Assembly (NCBI GenBank): GCA_008931825.1
Contig: QXVZ01001554.1
Coordinates: forward strand, 1-29,114
Direction: 5' to 3'
Source: Phallusia fumigata
Taxonomy: Eukaryota; Chordata; Ascidiacea; Phlebobranchia; Ascidiidae
DNA length: 29,114 nt
Below the pieces are notes generated by a model. That model made no database searches. It saw only the letters and a list, made by a program, of their open reading frames with translations, and was not told where the DNA came from. The translations under genes and the position numbers were made by a program. Each line of letters starts with the position of its first letter. The stretch's first letter is position 1. Positions 1-29,114 of this stretch are shown here, piece by piece.

Positions 1-323
1 CGTTTATTAATTTAACATGTCAATCAGAAACTGTGGTACTTTACATTCTTCAAATGCTTTTCTATAGTAACAGTTTTTCGCACATGTAACAATATTGTGA
101 CTTTGTATGCCTACAAATTGTTTTCTACCGAACATCGTGCACCCAATTGTGAAATAATTTGAAAGAAATGATATCATTTAAATCAATATAATTAAAAAAA
201 GCCTAAACGCTTTGGCAATCATATAAAATGCATAAAATCGTGTATTCCAACAGACAGTTTGTACGTTTGTGCTGAAATTTAGTTTTATGTGGCCTATAAA
301 ACGTTTTTGTATTTCCAACCATA

Positions 324-548
324 AAAAAGTGTGTTACTGACTATAAAGCCGTGATCCATTTAAACGCAGCGTGTCAGTTTGCAAATTATGGCAAAATGTT
401 AATACTTCGCGTGCCATGTTAATGACGTCACTGNAAAAAGTGTGTGTGACTATAAAGCCGTGATTGGTAACCTTTTAAACGCAGCGTGTCAGTTTACAAA
501 TTATGGCAAAATGTTAATACTTCGCGTGCCATGTTAATGACGTCACTG
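324..548. repeat. Direct duplicate around single N at 434
   Basis: Positions 324-433 and 435-548 are near-identical (shared CTATAAAGCCGTGAT and the run ending in GACGTCACTG), differing by a few substitutions and small indels, with one N between. This fits two overlapping contig ends placed side by side. The surrounding stretch 1-813 is otherwise intron and flanking DNA of gene A with no exon I can support. Confidence 0.75.
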
Positions 549-813
549 CTTTATGTTTCTGCGTGTAGCAGCCAATTCGTTACAACGCACGCAATGTATA
601 GCTTGTTGCTGCAGTTGCTTAGCACTCAACGTTAGAAAAAAACAGAGGGCGCTCAACTTGGCTTCAAAATGTATTGAGATATGAATTCGTAAACCACTTG
701 CCAGGAATAATCAAACCTTGTTAAACGTGCCAGCGGTTGCCGAAACCTTAAACTCTGAAACGTTGCCAACGCGTATAGCAAGTAGCTCGATTTAAACGTT
801 ATACTCACCACAG

Positions 814-5043
<4,230 letters not shown>

Positions 5044-5822
5044 GTTTATGTCATTTGCATTGGAAGTGCCTTTGTCTGACGATTAAGTAATTTGCCATCA
5101 ACTAAGTAATCACCTTGTTCGGATGAAAAGGCAACGCAGTGCAATGTTTTTACTAATTTATGTAAATTGTCACTTTCCTACAGTTTTCCTAACTTGCAAA
5201 ACTGTTGTGTTGCAGTTTTTATTTTGTTGCGAATCAAAAAAAATGAAAATAATACAGATCTGATCGAATGTTCGTGTATTTCTCCGTATCGATGTTTTAT
5301 TTTTACGCTTCCATTTGTCAAATTTACCCGATTGCATTTCATAACTTTCGCCTTTCTCTCTTAATTTTTCTGTATTTGCAAATGAATCTATATAACTGCG
5401 TATCATCCATGCTTGTATATTTCCAAAAAGCTCTCATTTTTCCGGTTGACAAAATCATGAGCATACTTTTAATTCCTTTCCACAAAAAATTTGGTTTATG
5501 TCTTGTTCTACTGTTGTTATGTGTTACCTCATCAGTCATGCTGTTAACGTGTGTATGCCACTCTAATTACCCACATGTTAATTTGCAATGTCTAAATAAA
5601 CTTTGACAACTCCTACCGAAAAGGGGGTATTATAATACGTTCTGCAACTAAGAACAGGTACCACATAATGTCAAGCTTATTTAAACAAACCTCCGTGTTG
5701 TTGGTTGCTAGAGAATAAAGGCGGGAATGGTTGTAGAGAAAAGCAATGGTTTGATGTATGAATCACTTCAAAGAGCAAAAGAGGCTACAAAAACCAGTCT
5801 CATTGAAATTGTCTATTTAAAT
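5044..5822. other. 3' flank of gene A
   Basis: AT-rich non-coding DNA. Open frames here are short, low in complexity and lack splice or homology support. There is weak resemblance (a TTTTAATTCCTTTCC stretch near 5466) to the 3' flanks of B and C, suggesting an old shared origin. Confidence 0.5.
5595..5600 (+). promoter_or_regulatory. Candidate poly(A) signal of gene A
   Basis: AATAAA occurs 552 bp after the gene A stop. B and C have AATAAA at roughly 440-480 bp past their stops. The 3' flank of A is too diverged from theirs to align confidently, so this is only a candidate. Confidence 0.3.
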
Positions 5823-5905
5823 CAGTGGTTCTCAACGCTTTAGTCCTGGCGGCTCCTTTTTGATGCCGACAAAGTGTTGTGAACCCCCTAAAAATTCGGT
5901 CAACC
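5823..5905 (+). mobile_element. hAT-type DNA transposon end (fragment)
   Basis: CAGTGGTTCTCAACG at 5823-5837, followed by GGCGGCTCCTTTTTGATG and TGAACCCCCTAAAA, matches the terminal inverted repeat style of many animal hAT elements and their short non-autonomous relatives. The opposite end is not seen; the N at 6156 may cut it off. No transposase frame is present. Confidence 0.5.
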
Positions 5906-7865
5906 AGACCTGTAATCCATGCTTTGCATGCATTCTGTATACGTCTGTCTATTACGCTAAAGTGTAAGGGAAAATATATTACCTCATTAACAGGCAAGCA
6001 ATGAGATAAACCAGTCTATCATATGCTCCAACGCTTTGTTCTATGTTGCAATCTATCTCTCACAATGGCGGTTTCAGGTCACAGTTGCGACATGGTTTGC
6101 CATTTTTAAAAGGCTGTAATAAAGCCTTGTAAACGCGAGAATATTTTTCGAAAATNGAGTTTGACAAATATTTTCTGTGACAAAAAACCTAAACAAAGAC
6201 AAATAACGAAATTCCTTTAGCAGTATAATACTATTTTCGTATATCGTACGTTACAGCTGAAACAAAGTTTCTTTTAAACGAGATTTTTGTTATATAAGAG
6301 TATTTGTTGCAAAAACATTTGATGAAAGTTAACATACTTAACGTTTTCTAATATTTTGCTTACATTGTACCATAGTTTCCTTGCATCATAGCAATATTTA
6401 ATTTCTAACCCCCAATTTGGACAGTGCAGTGAAGGCAATCAAAAATCACTACAACAGTACAGAACTGATCTATTTCTTTCTACAGCGCTTTACGAAAGCA
6501 TCACTTACTACAACAATGGTAATCTATTTTCGTACATCCAATTGCGGAGAGTTGAAAAAGAGATTGACTGTACAATATTTAGCGCAAAATCACATATGGT
6601 CGAGTTGCAGTTGCGCATTATGTTTCAGTCAACTCAGGTTGAGTTAGCAATTATACATTCAGGGTGTTTATCACGAACAGGTGCCAGGATAAATTATTTA
6701 ACAACCAAATTTTTTAATAGAGGTATTTGTAAATGAAACGTTTTTGACAGGTAACTTGACAAAAACCATACTTTAAAAAGTAAATGTTACTGTGATCTGG
6801 CCCTCTCATAAAATTAAATCGTTAAAGATCTGGAAATATGCACTTCGTCGTGATTTTTATTGAATACTTTTGATTTTTTGATCTGGTCTGCCATTTTTTG
6901 CATTTGACACTTATTGCATATTGATCTAGCATTTAAACGACACGCGTGTCCACCTTGAATTTATGATTTCTCTGTGGCACATCTGCCGCTGTGGGTTTAG
7001 CCGACACACTTTGCATGAAATTAAAACACATTAAGAAAGCAAAGTTAAAACAACAAAGGTTTGCACACATCACAACAATACCGGAAGGTTCAAAGGAGTT
7101 CAAACGGTTTAAGTTTCCCTTAACTTGCGTGAGAAAACACGTAATAATGACGTTTCCCATAATATACCGGCCAAAACAGGAATAGTTTTATTTAAGGTAA
7201 TCAAACGCGCGTATCGTCCAAAATCGTAAAATACAAGTTAGCTTCGACGCCAGTAATGAACGTTTGCATCATATTATTATTTATTTTCTAAATCTCCAAT
7301 TTTAAGCTGTGAATCTAAACCTTGTATATTACATAGACGCCTTTAACTGACATTTAAATGTAAAATCACCCCACCAGAAATTTAGTTCGTAATCAGTATG
7401 TTCAAATCAATAGAAAATAAACTATAATCGATAATCGTTTTTGATAAATTGCAGAATCCCGAAAACGAATCTCGATAAGGTTTTTTATGTCTGAAAATGG
7501 GTTGAGTGCCTCAGTCCATTCGACCAAGCGTTCGCCATTAATACCATTTTAAATAAAGCTTCCACGTACAAATACAAAATCTCCCGTGGTGGGGATTTCC
7601 CCTCGGTTAAGAATCTATGATTTACAGAGCTTTTGAATGATACCTTTTAAACATTGGGAAAGCTAATTATCCTAAAACATTGAAATAATTTTGTAACTGT
7701 GCAGTAGTTTGTAAGTGAAAGGTAATTTTTTATTGCCAACTCCTTATAGAGCATCAACAGGTTGGGGTGTTTGTTTAATTCAAATTAATAATTTTGTGTG
7801 AATAGTTTGTATAAAAGCCATTTCTGCTTCTCTTTGACAGTTTGTGTAAGTGAGAAAAAACTTCC
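5906..7865. other. Intergenic, no gene recognised
   Basis: About 2 kb of AT-rich DNA with one N (6156). Frames at 6417-6736 and 6933-7185 look random in composition, have no matching paralogue elsewhere in the window and resemble no family I know. Unlike the other Ns, I see no duplicate flanking 6156. Confidence 0.5.
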
Positions 7866-8360
7866 CACCTCATTTGTTGGGCATTCTATAGCCTTATGGC
7901 CGAACTTGTAGCATAAGAAACATTGGCATCGACTGGTCGTCATAGCGCACCACAAATGTAAAGCACTTCACCCAGATGTTCCGTGTGTAATTTGCAATCT
8001 CTTTTAGGTGTTCTGTTCTCCTTCGGGCGAATTCATGCCCTTGTTGAGTGAATGACAAAGGATATGCCGCCAATAAATTCTAGATGGGATTTACTCATTG
8101 ATTACCTCAATAAATTTAGGGTCGTGCAACTTGGCATACTCTACGCCTTGGGTGGCATTTAAACGATCGCATAATTCTTGGACTCATCTTTCGACGTAGA
8201 AGTTATGTCTGTCAGGCCCTCTTCTGTAGCTTCCAGCGGAAAATTGATCTTTTGCATCCTTTTGTAGATGAGTTCTCTGGTTTTCTTAACAGGAAAGTTA
8301 CGGATACCTCTTTGCCATGTACGAAAGCAGGCAAGGTCTTGATAGACCTGTACTCTCCAA
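7866..8360 (-). mobile_element. Fossil retroelement ORF with zinc knuckle (gag/ORF1-like)
   Basis: On the minus strand a degraded frame encodes a CCHC knuckle, CFLCYKFGHKAIEC (about 7881-7925), and upstream a stretch including FRTWQRGIRNFPVKKTRELI and EYAKLHDPKFIEVINE. A single knuckle after a basic, helical-looking region suggests a nucleic-acid-binding gag or ORF1 protein of a retroelement. It is broken in several places and clearly old. No reverse transcriptase is adjacent, so the family cannot be fixed. Confidence 0.5.
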
Positions 8361-8520
8361 CTTATCCCGACCTCGTCTTGCCGTTGGCCTGCTCACATCT
8401 ACTCCCTCTCCAGATGGGGAAGGATAGTTGGAAGAGGGGCGGTTCGTATATATTGGGTCCTGCATTTTGCAGTAAGCATATTCGAGTACACCGCGTTATA
8501 GCCAGTAAATTGCTACAAAT

Positions 8521-9452
8521 GAAAACTATGTTGACGTGTAGTTGGACATGTAGAGATATGACACTGCGCAAATTTCAATCGGAACCGAAACTGCTTTAAT
8601 AATAATGATTTATTGGCATGAATGATTTATTGGCAACGCTATAGCGCTGTCAATTAATCGAAATGTCGAAATTTGTTCAACAAAACTCTGAACTAAAAGC
8701 AACGAATTTAACGTTCATTAACGAATGTGGCGAGGTTTAATTTAAATTTTTGCATGTGGACATTTTTAATTTATGCGATAAACAAGTGATTTTCAATGGT
8801 AGGTGGTACGTGAGGGTCTTCTAAAAGCAACTTTGAGGACTTTCGCAAGCAACTTTTTTCTCTGATGTATTTGATTACAAAAAATGTTCTTTGTAGCTCT
8901 GACATCAGAGTTGCATTTAACACTACACGCAAATAGTCATTCGATCAATGGGCCAGACGTGAAGAAAAGTTACAAATGTAGCATTTAACGAATGTAGAGA
9001 TGATGACGAGGTCTAATATGATTCTGAAGTTGTATGTAAGTAGGTGGTATGCAGACACCGCGCAAACCGAGAAATGGGACGCGAGTAAATAAAGTTCGTA
9101 ACACTGAACAATAGATATAAAATCAAACGTTTAGCGCTGTTGTTCAATTTGCTTATCGATGTTTGTAAAGTGGAATTTTATTTTGGGCAATATTCATGTT
9201 GGATATTGCGCAACTGCGTAGAAATGAGAAGACCCATGATCGAATGATTAATAGTTCGTCACTGAAATTAATAGTTCGTGACTGAATCGTAACAAAATAG
9301 CCACGAAAATATGCCTGGAACGAAACTTGAAGTCGGAATATCTGCGTGCGACAGTTAGCAGTTCCTCAAAGGGGCCTTGCTGGACGTGCACAGAACATTT
9401 TGATGTTTTACACTTTTGTCGTTTAACAAGGAGCTGATCGAAACACAAGGCG
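8521..9452 (+). promoter_or_regulatory. Upstream region of gene B, conserved with gene D
   Basis: Blocks here align with 22103-22680 upstream of gene D: around 8521-8594 (GGAACCGAAACTGCTTT shared), around 9130-9240 (TAGCGCTGTTGTTCAAT shared) and 9285-9330 (AAAATAGCCACGAAA shared). These match in order and in distance to the ATG, as expected for promoter and 5' UTR retained after gene duplication. GATATAAAATC at about 9114 could be a TATA-like element but is unproven. Confidence 0.5.
9247..9286 (+). repeat. 20-bp tandem duplicate upstream of gene B
   Basis: ATTAATAGTTCGTCACTGAA at 9247-9266 is repeated with one change at 9267-9286. Gene D has a single equivalent (near 22492-22511), so the duplication arose after the paralogues separated. 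Confidence 0.75.
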
Positions 9453-15424
<5,972 letters not shown>

Positions 15425-15901
15425 TTTTACGTCATTTTCATAAGATGTGCCTTTGTCTGACGAATAAGTATTTCCATTATCTAAGTGAACGTTTCGATCG
15501 GATGTAAAAAGTGATTTATTGCAACGTTTGGAAATATATCTCGAAATGGATATCTCCTTTGGATTTACCAAGGCTCAAAGCCGATATTCGCTCCCGCTAA
15601 CAGATTCAAGTATGCACCAATGGTGTTAACATCGATGCCAGCTAAAACTCTACTTTTCTGTAATATTGAGAATCGAACCTAATATCCTTTCAAGATTTAT
15701 GTGAAAAGCACCCATTGTCTCATTGACAATCCGCAGAACACAAGGTCTTTAATTCTCATGTCCTAGTTTTTCCCAACGATCCGTATGGTTTCGAAAATTT
15801 AGCAGGACAAAACCCAAATTTCGCCAATGACTTGGATATACTTTTTGTGACCGCGTGTTACCATGATTGAGGTATGATAAACTTCTACTTTTACACAATT
15901 A

Positions 15902-15907
15902 AATAAA
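15902..15907 (+). promoter_or_regulatory. Candidate poly(A) signal of gene B
   Basis: AATAAA 478 bp past the stop, just after the ACCATGATTGAGGTATGATA block. The matching site after gene C (21310-21315) is in the same aligned place, so the hexamer has been kept while neighbours changed. Confidence 0.4.
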
Positions 15908-16004
15908 ATTTTAAATAATTTGACGTATTATTTTTTGCATGGAAGTTTAATTTTGTTTTCTTTGGTATGTCGAATTTATCGGATACTGGAGTTTTATTTA
16001 ACTT

Positions 16005-16112
16005 TAGTCTCGCTAATTGTTTGACCTTCAAATGAACAATTATCAACATGTATTACCCAATAGTCTCGCTAATTCTTTGACCTTCAAATGAACAAATATC
16101 AACATGTATCAC
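16005..16112 (+). repeat. 56-bp tandem duplicate
   Basis: A unit beginning TAGTCTCGCTAATTGTTTGA at 16005-16060 is repeated at 16061-16112 with a few changes. Gene C's flank has no equivalent, so it is specific to the B side. Confidence 0.8.
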
Positions 16113-16460
16113 TCATGTTTGTGTATTTGCCAATAGCTCACACTTTTGACATTCACATAATGAGTTTGTGTAGATCTTTTTTGATTCCTTCCCGCAAGAG
16201 CTCATGTTTTGTTTTTAGTTGTTCGAATATGTCATGGTATCAGTTTTGCTGCAGCCGCGCGTACGTTATTCTAATTAGTAAAATCTCTGTCCCAAAGTTA
16301 GTTTAAAAGCATGCTGTTGCCTCTATTAGCATTTACGAAATAATGATGTACCCACCAACATTTGGCAGCACCAAATTAAACTATGGCTATAAATTTGATT
16401 TCACTCACAACATCCTTTGGTTGGAACCAGCCAAAGTAATATAAACTGAACTTTGCATGA

Positions 16461-16461
16461 N
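16461..16461. other. Assembly junction (single N) hiding the 5' end of gene C
   Basis: Left of the N the sequence follows the spacer downstream of gene C up to TGAACTTTGCATGA (C-side match near 21718-21732). Right of it, the sequence matches the intron just before the first lectin exon of B (near 10230-10555). The start, anchor and linker exons that lie between these points in the C-D interval are absent. Confidence 0.7.
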
Positions 16462-16859
16462 TTTATACACAAGTACTGGCTTGTGTCTTCCTATTGAGAA
16501 TATTTAAAACTGTGAATTGTATAAATAATTTTCGTAATGCGAAAAAACATCTTTTGTTGTGTTGTGCACTTGTGGGCTGGAAGTACTCACGCTTGCTCAT
16601 TTTCTATGTCAACACAGGTTTTTTGATGCAACATCAAAAGTAAGGAATTAAGGTTTAACATTATTATTTCGACAAACGGCGAATGCGCATCAAAATGATT
16701 TCTGGTGTAGCGCGTTGTACATCAAGCCGTTTTAGCGTATTAACTTTAAATTCAAATGTTTATATCAACGAAATGCAAAATCTAAATCTATTTAACAGCT
16801 TATTGCATGACTTTTTGGACATAATTGGCCATTATAAAAAAATTGTTTTTACTTCAAAG

Positions 16860-20871
<4,012 letters not shown>

Positions 20872-21740
20872 TTTTACGTCGTTTTCAAAAGATATGCCTT
20901 TGTCTGACGAATAAGTAATTCCATTAACTAAGTGAAAGTTTCGATCTGATTTAAAGGTGATTTATTGCAACGTTTGGACAAATATCTCGAAATAGATATC
21001 TCCTTTAGATTTACAAAGCCGCAAAACTGATATTCGCTACAGCTAACAGATTCAAGTATGCACGAAAAGGACATTGTGTCCTTTTCATCTATGCCGGCTA
21101 AAATCCTGTCTTCCTATAATTTTGTGAATCGAACTTAACGCCCTTTCAAGATTCGTGCGAAATCATCCATTGTCTCATTGACAATCCGCAGAACACAAGG
21201 TCTATCTATATTTCTCATGTCCGAGTTTTTCATAATTACTTGGATAAACTTTTTGTGACGGCGTGTTACCATGATTGAGGTATGATAAACCTCCAATTTT
21301 ACACACTCCAATAAAATTCTAAAAATTTTGGCGTATTAGTTTTGGCATGGAAGTTTAATTTTGTTTTCTTTGATATGTCGAATTTATCGGATATTGCAGT
21401 TATTTATATTTTGCCAATAGCTCACACTTTTCAAATTCACATAATGAGTTTGTGTAGTTCTTTTTAATTCCTTCCCGCAAGAGTTCATGTCTGATTTTTA
21501 ATTGTTGGAATATGTCACGTTATCAGTTTTGCTGCTGGCGCGTGTACGTTAGAATCTCTGTCCCAAGGTTTTTAAGCATAATGTTGCCTTTATTAGCACT
21601 TTACATAGTAGTGCTGTACCTACCAACATTTTAAAGTGGCCCTACCCAATTAAACTATGGCAATAAAATCGACTTTACCAACAACATCATCTGGTTGGAA
21701 GCAACAAAGTACTAAAAACTGAACTTTCTATGATTACAAC
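20872..21740 (+). other. 3' flank of gene C
   Basis: Aligns with 15425-16460 after gene B. A candidate poly(A) signal AATAAA lies at 21310-21315, at the same aligned place as B's. No conserved open frame is seen. Confidence 0.6.
21310..21315 (+). promoter_or_regulatory. Candidate poly(A) signal of gene C
   Basis: AATAAA 439 bp past the gene C stop, at the position aligned with 15902-15907 after gene B. Confidence 0.4.
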
Positions 21741-22102
21741 CTTTAAAACGGCTTAGATGTTATGATCGTTAAATTTAGTGTCAGTCACACATTTAAATAC
21801 ACTTTATCCGAACACAGGCATTTACAAGAAAGTGACAGATAATTTATTTCTTACCAGATGCTAAAAGTAGAAACGACTCTATATTTGAAAAAAATGAGCA
21901 AATAGTTGCAAACCAATAATTGGATTTAACATTTGATGCAGAAAGTCATCTGTTACCAAAACAGATGGTGGCTATACTCTGTACTAAAAACCTTGTATTT
22001 TACAGTCAGTTTTGCGAAACGTATTTGCTTTGTGATTGAACGTAATTGATTTCGAGGGTTTTGCGCTTATTGTGAACCAACTTTTCATATTCGTAACACA
22101 GT

Positions 22103-22680
22103 GAAAACTATATCGGCTTGTAGTTGGAAATGTAATAATGACGCTGCACGAATTTGAAGCGGAACCGAAACTGCTTTGTATAGATAATGATTTATGATTA
22201 CCCTTATTGGCATGATTACCCTACGCTAGCGCAATAATCGGATGATGTAAATTTTCCAACAAACCTCTAAACCATTGGAGAAACAAGCGTAAATAAACGT
22301 ACAAAAACGCGGAAGTTTCTAGCAGACAATTTCAATTTATGCACCTAACAATAGTGATGAAATGTGTATTGCTTTTAGCGCTGTTGTTCAATATGCTTTT
22401 CAAAGTTTGGATAGTGGAAATTGGTTTTGGCAATAAACATGCTGGGCATTGCACCACTGCATAAAAATAAGAGGAACCAATGATCGGAAGATTAATCAGT
22501 TCGTGACTGAGACGTAGCAAAATAGCCACGAAACTACGCCTGGGACAAAACTTGTATTTAGGAAATAAGCCTTAGTTGTTCCTCAGAGGCTCGAGGTAAA
22601 CAGAAAATATAAGTCTCGAGGAAAACTTGAAAATTTTACGCTTAACTTTTTCAACAAGGAATTAATCAAAACACAGGACA
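22103..22680 (+). promoter_or_regulatory. Upstream region of gene D, conserved with gene B
   Basis: The counterpart of 8521-9452, shorter by about 350 bp. Shared pieces include GGAACCGAAACTGCTTT near 22160, TTTAGCGCTGTTGTTCAAT near 22375 and AAAATAGCCACGAAA near 22519, then the ATG. It likely contains promoter and 5' UTR. The stretch 21741-22102 shows no gene and no match I can support. Confidence 0.5.
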
Positions 22681-28915
<6,235 letters not shown>

Positions 28916-29114
28916 GTAAGTGTTGGTTTGTTTTTTAGTTTAGTTGTGGTGCAGTAAACGTGCTTTAAGTAATTTTGCAACAAGTTTTGTTTTACTGCAG
29001 TTATCGTGTGAGCCGTACTTGATAATTATTTTTGTCTTGTTATCTTCGAAACATAACTCGGTTTTTGGACTTAACGTTCGTTTGATTACCAGTAAACAGT
29101 TGTGTAGAAACATT

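Larger units (their letters stand above)
15425..16460 (+). other. 3' flank of gene B, shared with gene C
   Basis: Non-coding DNA that aligns through most of its length with 20872-21740 after gene C (shared CATTGACAATCCGCAGAACA, ACCATGATTGAGGTATGATA, CACATAATGAGTTTGTGTAG). It shows that the B/C duplication unit included downstream sequence. The frame at 16088-16306 is not conserved as protein in the C copy. Confidence 0.7.

Noticed and set aside
5268-5606. 112-residue open frame on the + strand after gene A
   Set aside because: Leucine/phenylalanine-rich composition follows from T-rich DNA. There is no paralogue in the flanks of B or C and no recognisable motif.
8252-8599. 115-residue open frame on the + strand
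   Set aside because: It overlaps the opposite-strand zinc-knuckle fossil and looks like its antisense shadow running into conserved gene B upstream DNA.
15670-15680. GGTTCGATTCT on the minus strand, resembling a tRNA B box
   Set aside because: No A box or cloverleaf can be built around it and the gene C counterpart near 21125 is degraded, so neither a tRNA nor a SINE is supported.
16088-16306. 72-residue open frame downstream of gene B
   Set aside because: The homologous flank after gene C does not keep the frame, so it is not under coding constraint.

Overview
The window looks like AT-rich invertebrate chordate DNA, most likely from an ascidian tunicate (Ciona-like). The gene structure is clearly eukaryotic: many short exons with GT/AG introns of about 50 to 1,800 bp. 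Paralogues of one lectin family are clustered in tandem, Penelope-like retroelement debris sits in introns, and N runs mark a shotgun assembly. The genus is inferred; no marker gene fixes it.

Four tandem paralogues on the + strand fill most of the window, here called A (814-5043, 5' exons off the left edge), B (9453-15424, interrupted by a 144-N gap), C (16860-20871, 5' exons missing at an assembly junction) and D (22681-28915, last exon off the right edge). All four belong to the intelectin family (calcium-dependent, fibrinogen-related lectins). They share the [12 protein letters not shown] block, IWHVPN, a GFIQFR block, HCIGG, CGDF and a final LLLFYR-stop. A full gene has 16 exons. Model B sums to 1,701 nt including the stop, which gives 566 residues.

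Two features set them apart from the vertebrate intelectins I know. First, B and D begin with a short charged N-terminus followed by a hydrophobic stretch, which predicts a type II membrane (signal-anchor) protein rather than a secreted lectin. Second, each gene carries a 205-212 residue cassette inside the lectin fold, where vertebrate intelectins have only a short loop. It is encoded by six exons bounded by phase-1 introns on both sides, so it is frame-neutral. I do not recognise its fold. Skipping it would leave a canonical-length intelectin domain. This cassette is the best candidate for an undescribed system in the window.

Between A and B lie a hAT-like transposon end (5823), a minus-strand zinc-knuckle (gag-like) fossil (about 7866-8360) and upstream DNA shared with gene D. 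B and C share their 3' flanks. Penelope-like ends with a hammerhead-ribozyme-like core occur at 981-1104, 18571-18690 and 25177-26819; the last copy also keeps a GIY-YIG endonuclease piece and lies in an intron of D. Several N positions (434, 1970, 11922-12065, 26263) are flanked by near-identical direct copies, so they look like unmerged overlapping haplotype contigs rather than real duplications. The N at 16461 probably hides the 5' end of gene C.
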